Shown here piece by piece: positions 22,197 to 33,399 of a stretch of 64,000 bases of DNA. The first letter of the stretch is position 1. Every line of letters begins with the position of its first letter. Below the pieces are notes generated by a model. It saw only the letters and a list, made by a program, of their open reading frames with translations, was not told the DNA's origin and did no database searches. This DNA comes from Taenia hydatigena (lineage: Eukaryota > Platyhelminthes > Cestoda > Cyclophyllidea > Taeniidae): contig JADWOT020000008.1 in assembly GCA_036345935.2 (NCBI GenBank), forward strand, positions 6,404,156-6,468,155, given 5' to 3'. The translations under genes and the position numbers were made by a program.

Positions 22197-24075
22197 AGCA
22201 TCAAGCCCTAATGGAAGACCTTAAGAGGATGAATGTGAAGGCCATTCGAGTGACCTGCTACTGCTGCTGCTAATGGTGACAAACAATTGTGGGAGCCAGC
22301 CGCGTTCGTCCCTCTACATCAAGCAGCTCTTTCATTCAATTTCATCATTCAGGTAGCTCCTTAGCACTCTTTCTATCTTCAACCTTTCCCGCAGAATATA
22401 GTCCTCCAATTCCACTCCCTTTCTTCTACGCTGGGCGCGCGGAAGTGGGTGATGGCCATACTGGTAGCAGCCCTTCTCAAACAGCCGACAAACCTCCCCT
22501 TCCTCCATCGAATAAAATGATCCGCAGCATTTGAGAAGGTCTACCACACACACATCGTAATCGCTACTTGCTACTTCATCGAACACGTGATCTGCCTCAC
22601 CAAATTCGATCTCGTACGCATTCATCATTCTTCTCCATCGCTGCGCCAACGTCAGAGGCAATGGTGGAGGGATCGCGTCAAAGCTGCTTGCCTCAAGTGA
22701 GTCTTCATCACTCAACATTGCTTTACACACACCTTCTTCCATGTAACTCGATGAGTTGGAAAAGAAACCCTGCCATTCTTTCTTCCCTGCTCCATCGTTC
22801 AACTTATCGTTCGCCAAATCCACTTTATATTGGCAGTGCTCCTCACACAAGGGAGAGTGGTCAGAGCACTCCCCCTCCTTCGCACCAAATTCCCTATTCT
22901 CCGTTGGATGACGAGTTTCGCCAAATATGGGAGGGAGGTCCGGCACCGTGTCGTAGTCGTCACTAGCCACTTCATCATACACGTGCTTTGCCTCACTAAA
23001 TTGCATCTGATGCGTCTTTAGTATTCCTCTCCATCGCTCCACTAACGCCACAGTCGAAGGTGCGGGCATCTCATTGAAGGCGGTCGTCTCACCCGTATTT
23101 CCATCACTCAACATTGCTATGCACCCACCTCCTTCTATGTGCCTCGATTCGTGGAAAGATGGATCCAGGCCTGTCGCCAACTCAACACAATCTTGATTGT
23201 ACTCTACACACCCACTCTCCACACTAACACCTTCCTCATTCTGCATTGGATCAGGATTCGCCCAAAACATGGGTGGAAGATCTGGCACAGTGGCATAATC
23301 GCCATTCGTCACTTCATCGTAGACGTGTTCATCCTCAATATCTTCATTGCTGCGGGTAAGCAGCACACGTCCTTGTCTATCGGTGGAGTCCAGCTGCAGC
23401 ACCGGCAAGGGGAGAGGCGGTAGTGGGTCGTCAGCATTTCTTTTCTTCAATCTCCCTCCCGCTGTTGCTTCATTTCCTTTGCCGCCTTTCCTATGTTTTG
23501 AATTAAAGAAAAGTAATTTTAATTTCCGCAGTTTGTTAAGAAAGCCCATCGCGCGAAGACAGTCACCGCTGCAATTTGTCAAGTTCCGTGAGATATTGAT
23601 TGGCCTTAGCAGTTGATGTAATGGATTACCTCTCCATTTGAAAGTCAGCTGTCTGGTCACTACTGTCACGCTACACGTGCAAAGCATGCAGGAAGGCAGG
23701 CAGATAGGAGGCATTTCACCTCCTCCTCCTCCTTTACAAAGAGACCTGAATTAAGCCTTACAGACATCAGTATGGGAGTTTGTGGCGGTTAGGACAGCCA
23801 AGACCTTCGCATTCTGCAAAGCGCAATGCAGAACAGCAATGAAATAAAGGAAATAAAGGAAAGATACAACACCGTTAGAGTACCAAATGCTAAGTGTTGC
23901 ATGATTGAGCCGAGATGGAGGACGGGTAGGCGAGCACGAGCACTAAACGCCTTAATCACAAAGATCAAAGTGAATCATGATGGTGTCACTTCATTCGACA
24001 TCTTCCTCAACGCTTCCAATTTCGACACAGTAGTTTTATCTCTTTTGCATGAATTGCACCAAATCAGTCCCTAGA
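22197..24075. repeat. Segment duplicated directly at 30,048-32,345
   Basis: Similarity to 30,048-32,345 begins downstream of the tyrosine-motif gene (GAAGACCTTAAGAGGATGAA against GAAGACATCAAGAGGATGAA), covers the gene and its upstream flank, and resumes at 23,765-24,070 against 32,080-32,345. Gene, 5' flank and 3' flank were therefore duplicated as a block. Confidence 0.8.
22332..23549 (-). CDS. 405-residue tyrosine-motif repeat protein (new family)
   Basis: An intact single-exon frame. The ATG at 23,549 is preferred over the upstream one at 23,714 because the paralogue at 31,037 starts at the same point (MGFLNKLRKLK against MDFFAILRKLK). The N terminus is basic (residues 6-37), followed by PLPPLPLP. 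Then come repeats of about 115-130 residues opening with HVYDEV plus a second tyrosine eight residues on (Y77/Y85, Y191/Y199; the third is F323/Y331), followed by VPDLPP, an AMLSD block, a proline patch and a WR box. The tail has EDYILRERLKIE. There is no signal peptide or membrane span. Paired Y-x-x-V motifs plus proline patches suggest a cytosolic docking protein for SH2/SH3 partners; this is inference. No known family was recognised. Confidence 0.75.
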   Translation of the reverse strand: MGFLNKLRKLKLLFFNSKHRKGGKGNEATAGGRLKKRNADDPLPPLPLPVLQLDSTDRQGRVLLTRSNEDIEDEHVYDEVTNGDYATVPDLPPMFWANPDPMQNEEGVSVESGCVEYNQDCVELATGLDPSFHESRHIEGGGCIAMLSDGNTGETTAFNEMPAPSTVALVERWRGILKTHQMQFSEAKHVYDEVASDDYDTVPDLPPIFGETRHPTENREFGAKEGECSDHSPLCEEHCQYKVDLANDKLNDGAGKKEWQGFFSNSSSYMEEGVCKAMLSDEDSLEASSFDAIPPPLPLTLAQRWRRMMNAYEIEFGEADHVFDEVASSDYDVCVVDLLKCCGSFYSMEEGEVCRLFEKGCYQYGHHPLPRAQRRRKGVELEDYILRERLKIERVLRSYLNDEIE

Positions 24076-24919
24076 ACGCATTAACAAAGTTAGCAAGTGG
24101 TGTGCACGAAGTGAGTAGGTAACAAAGCCTAGAATAATGATGGGCGATTCGGTGCTGCAAATGATGCTGTCCTCTCAGTGGAACAGCAAATGAACTTGGC
24201 TAAGGCTGCCCATTTCTTACGTATAAACGTGAGTGACGCATTTGCACACAAATTCGGCAGAGAAGCGCCTACAGTTGCCGATGTGAAAGAGCCACGACCT
24301 TGTTGGTAGGTTTGTACCTGGAAGCATTGAAGTCACAACAGCCCCACGACAGTATTCGCGCACACTGCTTCTACCGAGTGCGCTCCCTTCTCATACGACA
24401 GCACTTTTTGTGAGCTGAATTAGTGTCCAGGTGTGTATGCTTGAAGTTCTGCTGTAAAGAAAAAACAAGGACCATTTGAAAACTAAAGCTTAGGTTATTA
24501 GAACAAGGAGAGTGCCTTTGTTATTTGCATTACACCTAATTCCAATTAGTAGAACAGTAAAATAATACGCCTTTAACTTGATATTGCTCTAATAAAGTAA
24601 AGCATAGTACTTTTAAGCAACCACTTAACAAATGTTTCAAAGGGTGAGGGAAGTTTAAAGACCACTCGGAAACGCATTAGGAACAGTACGTCAGTATCAA
24701 AAGGTAATTTAGACATTGCTGCGCACCTAAGAATTGCATTAAGACTGGGTAAACGATTAAGAGCTTAGCCGTGGATTGTTGTGTTACTGTATTGCTGCAG
24801 TACGAATCACCTTCTTAAAGTAAGGCTCCCTCTGCAGCCAGTCCTCTCAACGAGTCGCTCTTCAACCCAAAGTAGCAAGCTACAACTAATAGCATGAGTA
24901 AAACACACTTGCAACTCAC
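24076..24919. other. No recognised gene
   Basis: Short frames only; no repeat relationship noticed. Confidence 0.4.
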
Positions 24920-25091
24920 CACTAGATTGCAAGAGCTCAATGAATTCGCTTGTGCGGTAAACATTAGCGGTGACATGTAGGTCAAGAAATTGCCTCGTTG
25001 TTTCCCTCAGTAGTCCAAAGTCGTAATTTTTAAACAAACAGCAAAGTTGTTTGGACCCAGTTAGCGCAGCATGTACTGAATATCCTATCAT
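24920..25091 (-). CDS. Candidate exon (unrecognised)
   Basis: A stop-free minus-strand stretch with TANVYRTSEFIELLQSS, ended by a good donor (GTGAGT at 24,919-24,914) and begun by a possible ATTCAG acceptor near 25,075. Composition is protein-like, but there is no paralogue or family match. Confidence 0.22.
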
Positions 25092-26739
25092 TATCGATGG
25101 TGCACTTAATCTTGACCTTGCGCCGCATTATTTTGGGGCTAGATAAGGAGTTTTATCCTTTTTTGTCACAGTCTAGTGCAATTCTCTCAAGGCACTTCAT
25201 CTTTCCTCACCGTCAACAACGCGGTTGGAGACGGCATTCACTCATTTTGCCTGTTTACCTCGACCACTTACAGATGAACTAATAAGGCGAGCTTGACTAG
25301 CTGCCTTCGCTTAGTTCGAGCACATTGAAATGCAGGTGCTTAAATGTTATCTTGCTTACAAGGCCATTCGAACGATGTAGTGTACAGGTATTTTAACTCT
25401 CCGGACGCACCGTACATAGTTTTGTTTCAATTCCCTTTCTTTTCCCCACAGCTTCTTCCTCCTCTAATTAAGAAACACGATTTCCTTTGCAAAGCTGTTA
25501 CCCTGGCACCCAAATCAAGGTCTTGACTACAGTAATGTGTGGCATTTATAAAGAAACAACAATATCACAGGCGGAAAAACGGAGGCGAAAGTCTTCTCCG
25601 AGGTAACTTCTTAAACGAAAAGACACTATTTTGGTTGTCATAAAGCTGTCGAACTCAACCACGATTATAGGAGCAGTCGGTGCTGCGCCGTTGTCATTAC
25701 GGAGGACGCTTAGGCGTAGGCAGCTGAGGCTTCTTGATCCCATGCGCATTAGGTAATTTTCCTCCTCGCAGTTGGGCTTCTTTTTTTTCTTATTCATTTC
25801 TTTAAGTACCAATTTTCTAATCGTTCTTTTCTGCTTCCTCTTTTTGCATACAATTCCCTAGCTCGATTCGTTTTCGCCTTCCTTCTGCGGGTTTGTTTTT
25901 AACAGATGGTACACCTTAGAACAATTCGACAGGAAAAAGGAGGATAAAAGGCATTCAACGACCAACAAAATATGCAAAATCTACCTTTGGAGTCGAGTTA
26001 ATCAGGGCTCTCTAGGCGGTGGTATGGAAACTAAAACCTTCTATCCAAAGCGCAGTCCGTAGATTTAAGTGCCTTCTCAATGGTCAATTATCGCAAACAT
26101 AAGTAGCTCACATGCGCCAAATGCCACACTCTTTTCTTTTGCAGCAAGAAGAGAGCAGATCCAACTCAACGCACTGAGTGGAGATGTGCGCGTGTGGCTG
26201 TATTGGAGGTAGCAGTTTGGACGTGATATACGCGACTCTGCAGCGAATGTACAAACTCATCATGAGGTCGCACAGTCAATGGGCTTTCCCGTAGCCCGTT
26301 TGGATCGCCATTGATACGTCTTGCATTACACGACCCATATTGGTGTAGAAGTTGGAGGTGATGGCGAGCCCATTGCATCACCTCGTGCTATGTCGGACTT
26401 GTTGATAACCCATCCTTTTCGCATGGTTTCACATTGTCCTTGATTATTTTGTTAGCGCATGAAATAGTGACCACTGGACAAAACACAACGATTCAAATTC
26501 ATTATGGATGATTGTGTGTCAGCATGTTGATTATAGGCAAATTAAGGTAAAATAGAAAACATTAGTTTCTGAATTGCGTTGTAAATGCGTAGATTGTTTG
26601 TTATTGGTGCATGCAAACAGTTAAATAAGCACTACGAAAACCACAATTTTTTGTTTACATCGAGGTGCACGAAAGGCAGTACGTATAATGAAGTATGAGC
26701 AGAAATAGTCTTGAACGAGACAGTCGTTCTTGGCGTAGT
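25092..26739. other. No recognised gene; holds a repeat at 25,940-26,150
   Basis: 25,940-26,150 is related, in direct orientation, to 59,915-60,110, starting with a shared GATAAAAGG.ATTCAACGA. The rest shows nothing I can identify. Confidence 0.45.
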
Positions 26740-27060
26740 TCTCGCAGCAATAACCCTGCTCTTCTCTGAGCGATGGAGGCTAGTCATGAACACATGCCAC
26801 AATGAAAGTAATGCGGAGGATCACATAACGAATATGAGATTGTGCCAGACTGCCTCGAACTTTGCGGACGATATGGTTTGATGCAGAATGAGGAAGTGAG
26901 TACGATTTAGGGAAAGTGGTCCTACCAGTATGGGAACCATGTGCTTTTTCGTGCGGAGCGTAGAAAACGGTGGGTGGACTTGGTGAAATGCATTCTGCAA
27001 GAGGCAGTGGACACAGAAGGAGTAATAAGGAGCTTCCTGGAAAGGGGAATTGGACAAAGA
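26740..27060 (+). pseudogene. Tyrosine-motif repeat protein, inverted broken fragment
   Basis: Plus-strand frames match the C-terminal third of the protein at 22.3 kb: ERWRLVMNT against QRWRRMMNA, NEYEIVPD against the DYDTVPD motif, and YQYGNHVLFRAERRKRWV against YQYGHHPLPRAQRRRKGV. Frame changes near 26,815 and an in-frame TAG near 26,911 disable it. Its orientation is opposite to the intact gene, in line with the inverted duplication of 19.6-22.7 kb. Confidence 0.75.
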
Positions 27061-27115
27061 AGATGGTTAATACAAAGGCTTAGGTAGCCCGCCCTCTTTT
27101 CCTACACTGGTGGCT

Positions 27116-27451
27116 CTAACGATTGTGAGTGCATTCGGAAGCCTCAAGGCGGTTGAATGATGTGTGGACGTCGAACGCAGAGACAAGTATGACACGGTGG
27201 GAGAGAGAGGAGTCGTGGCTTTGCCCTACCACATGCTGCTGTTGTTTTCCATCAATATCCTTCGTTATCTTAGTCGGGACCTCGATGGCAGTAGCTTTGG
27301 AAGGCAGTATAATTATGTGAGTAACTTTTGACTCACCTGTGGTGAGGACATCTACTTCTGCACACCTCGTTAGCAGATCTGTGACGTTTCTTTTCCCTTG
27401 TAAAAAGGCCACCCCTAAAGCGTTGGCCTTGCGATACATGCAAAGCAACAC
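27116..27451 (-). other. Inverted partner of the 21.1-21.35 kb segment
   Basis: A 111-codon stop-free frame containing VDVLTTGESKVTHIIILPSK, related to the plus-strand frame at 21,093-21,350. A GTGAGT directly after CTCACCACAG could be a splice donor near 27,334, in which case only the first third is exon. Confidence 0.35.
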
Positions 27452-28007
27452 TGCAGAATCGCATAGCGACCATGCAAGAACATTGTTGCTGTGGGGAGCT
27501 TTTCATTGCATTTTTAACTTATTCTCCAACCCCTGCACACAGTTGTTGCTACAGTGGACACAGTTGTTGATGTTTTCCGTGCACTGTGGAAAAGTAGCTT
27601 GGTTGGACGAACTAAAATGAAGCAAGAAAGAGTTCTTCGTGTCCTCTGCAGGTATGGTCATACGGCCGATCTTGCCCTTAGGACTGGTGGATAGATCCCA
27701 TTCAGCTGAATACTTGTGGCAGCGCCGTCAACTCGTAGTGTTTTTTGGTGATTGTAACCTGACCATTGCACATGGGCAATCGCCTTCCACAAAGGAGGCA
27801 TGAGGCACTGCATTGACTACACTTTGTGACAATGTTCCCTTGGGTGCAAATTGATCCTCTTCTACGTCGCTGTGAGCTCCTAATTCAGTAGTTGACTAGT
27901 GCACACGTTGATGTGTCGGTTAGAAGTCAGTGTCTCCTATGTGCTGTGGCCGTGTTCCACTACTCCTGTTAGCCCTCCTCTCCCGTGTGACATCGTAACA
28001 TCCGCCT
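27452..28007. other. No recognised gene
   Basis: Inter-exon part of the inverted duplicate; nothing further recognised. Confidence 0.4.
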
Positions 28008-28245
28008 TGTTGCGGAGGGTGTTAAGGTGTGCCTGAACTGTGAGTAATTCGTGCGACCACGGCCACACTACGCTTTCACAATGGTCATTCCCTTCGTGGA
28101 GGAGGCGTGTCCCACGAAGGTGCAAATTGAGGCTGCTGCATCCATCCACTTTTCATTCCTAGATGATCTCCGGAACACTCCCGAGAAAGTGGGCAAAGTG
28201 AGGAGTGCAAGTCTTAATATTGTCACTTGCACTCATCACCGTTTC
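28008..28245 (+). pseudogene. Inverted copy of the signal-peptide exon
   Basis: Encodes a block related to 20.2-20.45 kb: FVRPRPHYAFTMVIPFVEEA, then QIEAAAS and FLDDLRN, in the same order. A TAA interrupts it just before FVRPRPHY, and the signal peptide is not preserved upstream, so this gene copy is not functional as annotated. Confidence 0.65.
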
Positions 28246-28513
28246 CTTGTGTTTTTCTCTACTATGTTTAGTGGCACTGTTAGCAATACGTTCCCATGGC
28301 GTTAAGACTATCGGGCATCACAACCCACTAAGCCTCCACTTTCAGTACGATTGTTTGGAGTATGTCAACACACGAATGCTTTGGCTTCTTCTAAATGTCG
28401 GTTATGACTACTGACAGGTAAAATTGAGCATTCGCTTCCACTAAATTGTTGTAATCTAGACGTATTCCCATGTGAATTCCCCCCACGACATATAACTGCT
28501 GTTTTCCTTCTAG

Positions 28514-28697
28514 AGGACAATTTATGCGTTAGTGATGTGGAAGGTGGAGAGTGTAATTGTCAGAAAGAGGCTCCTCTGCACGTCGTCAAGGCAAGCAAGC
28601 TCGTATACCTGTCAAATGGTGCCCATCAATACGACATCGACGAAGGCGTGGACGCTGACGAAGCGGATGCGCCTGTAGGTATACTGAGGCACAGTGT
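28514..28697 (+). pseudogene. Inverted copy of the internal exon
   Basis: A 184-base exon bounded by CCTTCTAG and GTAAG and fully open, with GGECNCQKEAP and LVYLSNGAHQYDIDEG. It is one codon longer than its partner at 19,714-19,894. The exon itself is intact, but the preceding exon copy carries a stop, so the gene copy is probably dead, or it uses another first exon. Confidence 0.55.
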
Positions 28698-28885
28698 GTA
28701 AGTCCTAGTTGATGGGGGGAGTTCTCTCGCCCTAATGAATTGATGAGCTGGAATGCCGCAGGGGCCCACTAACGCTTGGTTGAATGTCCTGAAGAGGGAG
28801 CATTTTGAGTGTCTCTTAACCTTATCCACGTACAATGCGCTTTACTCGTCCCGCTCCCTCCAAATTCCTTTTCATTTGAGAGGTG

Positions 28886-29582
28886 TCACTGACAGTCTTT
28901 AGATTTTCCATGAATTTGTATGAGCTTAATCGAAATGAGGTCTTCGTTTAACATCAAGGCATTAAAAGAGTCTTCGTTATAAGGCGTAGCTTCCGGCGAA
29001 GATTGATCACTGTGTTGGCCTGTTTTGACCTGCCGAATTGCCTGGTAGAGTAGGCTATTTAAAGTACGGGAGATGTGACGGTGGAGTAGTGAGACTAAGC
29101 ATATTCTTGAAGACAAGTCCATTTTCATCCTCATTGAACGCGTAACCGCAGGGAGGAACTGCCTTTTCAAGCAAATAGAACTGCACATACTAATGAATGC
29201 GACGAGTAATTGCAGACGTCACAAGAGGGAAAGACACATCAGAAGCCTAATTTAATAAATTGGTTCTCTTTGGGACCAAAGCATTTGGAATGAGATCTTG
29301 CCCTTCATTTTGGCTGCAATATGTTGCGAACTAAGAACCACGTCAGGGAACAATAAATGGGAGTAAAACGCGAGGAAACACCTTCAGCCCATTATCAGAC
29401 GCATGAAATGTCTGTGCAATGCGGGCAATCATTGACGCCTGGGCAACAGTGCTGTCGAATGTGGGGACGTTGATGTGTGTCGATGTTGGTAGCGATGCTA
29501 CCCATCCAAAACCAAACCACTCTACCTCATCAAGGACTCCAAGAGAGGAAATATGGAAGCGGGTCATTAAACCCCAGTCGCC
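28886..29582 (-). CDS. Two candidate exons of an unrecognised gene
   Basis: Exon 29,382-29,582 is exactly 67 codons, open, phase 0 at both ends, after TATCAG and before GTGTTT. It contains GVLDEVEWFGFGWVASLPTS. A second open stretch, 28,886 to about 29,162, ends in a stop and has a hydrophilic tail with PYNEDSFNALMLNEDL. Joining them is speculative: the acceptor of the second is poor in pyrimidines. No family was recognised. Confidence 0.25.
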
Positions 29583-30564
29583 CTGATACCCACAACCACG
29601 TAAAGCATGAACGCGATGTTACCAAGGTGTGAATGCATGTAGTTGCATTGGGTCATGTGGATTTACAATGTCATCTCCAGCAGGAACGGGCTTACCGAGA
29701 GGAATTACGATGCATTGCGAAGAAAAGAGTCTTACCAGAACAATGAAGGACAAAATTCTTACATTTCTGTAAAAGTGGAGCCTCAGAAGTTTTCCATACC
29801 GACATAGAAACTTAATTAAATAGCCTGTGTTGGTTTATCGCAAGTTTACTCAGGTCTTCACTGCTGATTTGAACTTATTTTGGCTCTACTGCACGGATTT
29901 ACGCGTGCAAAGATTATAGGTCACAATTTGGTATAAGTCAAAGACGGATGGAGTTATGCATTCACTTCGTTGCGGACGATTGCTCATTCTTAGTGTGGCG
30001 CAAAATCTCGACAGATGAAAGCATGAAAAAGCACAAACAACAATAATCAGCATCAAACCGTAATTGAAGACATCAAGAGGATGAATGCAAAGGCCATCGA
30101 AGTGGCCTATTTACACCGAACAGACTCATTCAACGATTTCCGACGAGATGCTCCTCTCTTCATTCATTCCGAAATCTCTTTCTCTCATCCCCATCCTCCC
30201 ATTGGTGAAGGAGTAATTTCAGGCACATGTTCACCCACATCCTCAGAAGGACCTCACTGTGAAAGTTGAGAGCAATGGTCTTTCTTTGGCACCGCAATCG
30301 AGGTCTTGATTGAGATATTGGGAGGCATTTGCATTAAGCTGCAGCAGTACCACATGTGGAAGAGCAAAGCCACAACTCCTCCCTTTCCTACCGCGTCATG
30401 CCTATTTCTGCATTTCACATCCACGCATCACTCCAACTTCCCTTGGGACTTCCGGACAACAATCGTAGGAGGCATCAGTGTTCTGCTGCTGCTATTAAGC
30501 AATTCACTTGAGCGTGGGGCATCGTGCTTCTTTACACCCTACAGTTAAATTACTCGTCTCTGCT
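29583..30564. other. No recognised gene; start of direct duplicate
   Basis: From about 30,048 onward this matches the downstream flank of the gene at 22.3 kb. Nothing else was identified. Confidence 0.4.
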
Positions 30565-31037
30565 TTATCTGATTTTGCCTTTCAGGTTACACCTTACCAG
30601 CCGTTCTGTCTCCACTGTTTCGCGCAGGATGTAATTCTCCATCTGCACACGCTTTTGTCTACTCTCTGCACAAGAAAGCGGGTGATGTTCATTGTTGTAG
30701 CACTCACTCTCCATCTCACCGAGTTCCTCATTTATTGAGTCACAACTTACGCAAAATGTGGGTGAGTCTGCTACAGCGTCATAATCAACACTTGCCACTT
30801 CAAAATACACATGCTCTTCCTCACTATCTTCGTTGTTGCGTGTGGGCACCAGTAGCCCCTGTAGACCGGAGGAGTGCTGCTGCAGCAATGGCGAAGGACG
30901 GAGGGAGGAGGATCAGAAGGATTTCTCTTATTCTTTGATATTTCTTCTGTCATTACTTCATTACCTGCACCACCATTCCTACATCTTGGCCCAAAGAAAA
31001 GTGATTTTAATTTTCGCAATATGGCAAAAAAGTCCAT
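30565..31037 (-). pseudogene. Tyrosine-motif repeat protein paralogue, single-repeat, frameshifted
   Basis: The ATG at 31,037 opens MDFFAILRKLKSLFFG, matching the start of the 405-residue protein. After about 46 codons a one-base frameshift (around 30,890) moves reading into the frame containing EEEHVYFEVASVDYDAV, which runs directly into the C-terminal tail (QMENYILRETVETERLV) and a stop at 30,565. It thus has one motif unit instead of three, total about 155 residues. It lies in the direct duplicate block. Whether the frameshift is real or a sequencing error decides whether this is a gene. Confidence 0.72.
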
Positions 31038-33399
31038 CGCACTAGGTCAGTCACTGCTGCGAGTCATTGAATTTCGTGAATCATTGATTGTCTCGGAAGA
31101 TAAGAACGTGGTGCTTGACTCACTTGTCATTGGAGAATGTCGCACTTCCGCCCCATGTGATAGGTTGTCATTCTCATTGTCCTCCTCCTATGCGAGATGT
31201 GCTAAGGCAACAACACTCAAAATAAGTTCTTGGGGTTGTAGAAAACTTGGATGGAATGGCGGCTTCGCAAGGCACGGATAGCAGATGCTGAAAGGTAGTT
31301 TTCAATTCAGCTGTCAGGTTGCTCTGGTGCGTGTGTGCGTAGGCTGGGCTGTTGACCTGTCCTTTTGTCACCGACGCAAGATGTTCAAGCGCGTACTTGT
31401 CGAGGAGTAGGCGATTTGCGTGGAAGGAGCAACCGTGGCAACATATTAGCAACACCATTTCAAATTTGTTTTACTGTTAAACAGAATGCCTCCGTTTGAG
31501 CGCGTCGCCGTTGGATCCGCCTTCAACTAAGTTTCGATTGTGGCCTATGTATCGGCGGCTTTTGGAATAATTTGGGCAACTGAAACTAAGAGTTGAGTCG
31601 ATGCCTGCATTCAGGGCTAACCTGTGTGATGGTGTGGAAAGTACAAAGTGAACCGAAGGACCACCGAGGCACCATGTGGCTGGAGTGCGGGCGGGTTGCG
31701 CATCCCAGGTCTTGATCGCTGTTTGTGGGGCTTGTAAGGTTGATAGCAAGCTACGCATTGGGGACGAGGTGTACAAATCATGTCAAATAATGACATGCAT
31801 TTGAGTGAAGCAGTTGGGGTTGGAAGCTGAGTACGCTGGGCACTTAGATGCATGCCCTGTAGTTGGCTTCATTGACGGCTCGCAACCCACCAACTTACTC
31901 CACCATCTAGTGCATAGAACAGGAGCTCGATGTCACGGCTAGAACCGGGAGTGGGGTGGGTTGTGTGTTTATTCGCTAGGGTCAGGTGGCTGGTTTGGGT
32001 GTGTGCGAGTGTTTGGGTAAGGGACGAGACCACATATGAAGTGGTACGAAGCGCCCATAAAACTTGAATTAATTCTCACAGACAGCAGTAAGGGGAGTTT
32101 GCGGCGGTCACGACAGTCAAGACCTGCGCATTTGGCAAAGCGCAACGTAGTGGAAGAGGGGAAGTAAAGGAAAGATGCAGCACGGTTACAGTACCAAGTG
32201 CTCGAATGTTGCTTGATTAGGAGCAGGAGGACGACGAGTAGTCGAGAAGGAATACTAAACACCTCAATCATAAAGCTCGAAATGAGGCATGATGATATCA
32301 CTTTGTTCAAATTACACAATTTTGACACAGCAGTTTCAACAGTCTCTGGGACTGCTAAAATGGCGTGAATAATAGTGGTGAGTGGTGGCACATGTTCGTT
32401 CGGGTTCCGACCATCCCTCATACTTGGTAGATACTCTTCCGTTCCTGATCTTGCATTGCAAGCATTGGAGTTTATTACCGCCTGCTTGGTATGGTTAGGC
32501 CTTTTCATTGAATATTCACCAACTGCCTCCATGAATTATATGCGACATGATTTGTGAAAGGACTGTCAGTTGCTGGGTTGGACCCTCATTTGAATGGTTC
32601 CGGCAAGTATCTTTCAAGATAGTATTTCGAACTGGTGTAACTTAAAGCAAATGAAATGTGGTTGACCTTGTATAATGTCTTCCATTTATTTACAAATGAG
32701 AACCATTGATTTGATTGATGGCGCAGTGTAGATATTATTGAACAAGTCTGGTGAATGTGTAATTCCTTACATTTCCCCCTTCTTTCTAGCTTTTTTAGAG
32801 CAGATTCAGATTATTCTTTATGCCATGCACCATTTTAGCACCGCACTTGGCGGAACTTCGAGAAACAAACTCTTAGTTTTGGAGTCCGAGGTTGATTTGA
32901 TGAAGAAAAGTTACTCAGTGGAAAGTGACTCATCTGTGCCCCGACTGGACGTCAGAAGGGAAAGTCTCCCGGTGCGTAACTCAGTGCCCCGCCTCCCTGT
33001 CGACTTGACCGTTACCTTATGAACTTTACAGCTCATACCGACACAGTGACACGTAGGAGTGCTGTGTGTACTGTGCTTGCATAAAAAAGCTAGAGCTCTT
33101 GTATTGACCTGGTGGAAGTAAGCACACAGATTGATGGAGTCTTCTAAGAATTGAACATTAACACTCTAATTATGTCACTACTCATGGATGTTTGTGGTAT
33201 TTGATCGCTTGCATTTATGAGAGAGACGAATTTGCCACCCCCACCACAATTAAATCTTGTCAGGATTACGTCGTAACACACTCTGACAACGTTTTTTGAT
33301 AAAGCTTGATACAAGACAAATCTCGAATTGTAAATGCAGATGTCAGTGGAGGGCTACTTAAGTAACTAATGTTGCGAGATAATTTCACGTGACTTACCT
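31038..33399. other. Mostly unrecognised; contains direct duplicate and one weak exon
   Basis: 32,080-32,345 duplicates 23,765-24,070. A plus-strand frame from 32,790 (after TTCTTTCTAG) to about 32,970 is open and hydrophilic (ESEVDLMKKSYSVESDSS) and may be an exon. A 187-codon minus frame at 31,969-32,532 overlaps the duplicate but is not conserved in the other copy, so it is not called. Confidence 0.35.

Noticed and set aside
22201..22280. CTG triplet run as part of a coding exon
   Set aside because: Short simple repeat (CTACTGCTGCTGCTAATG) after the stop of the repeat-protein gene; no frame continuity.
31969..32532. A 187-codon minus-strand frame
   Set aside because: The part shared with the duplicate at 23.8-24.07 kb is interrupted there, and no protein-level conservation is seen.
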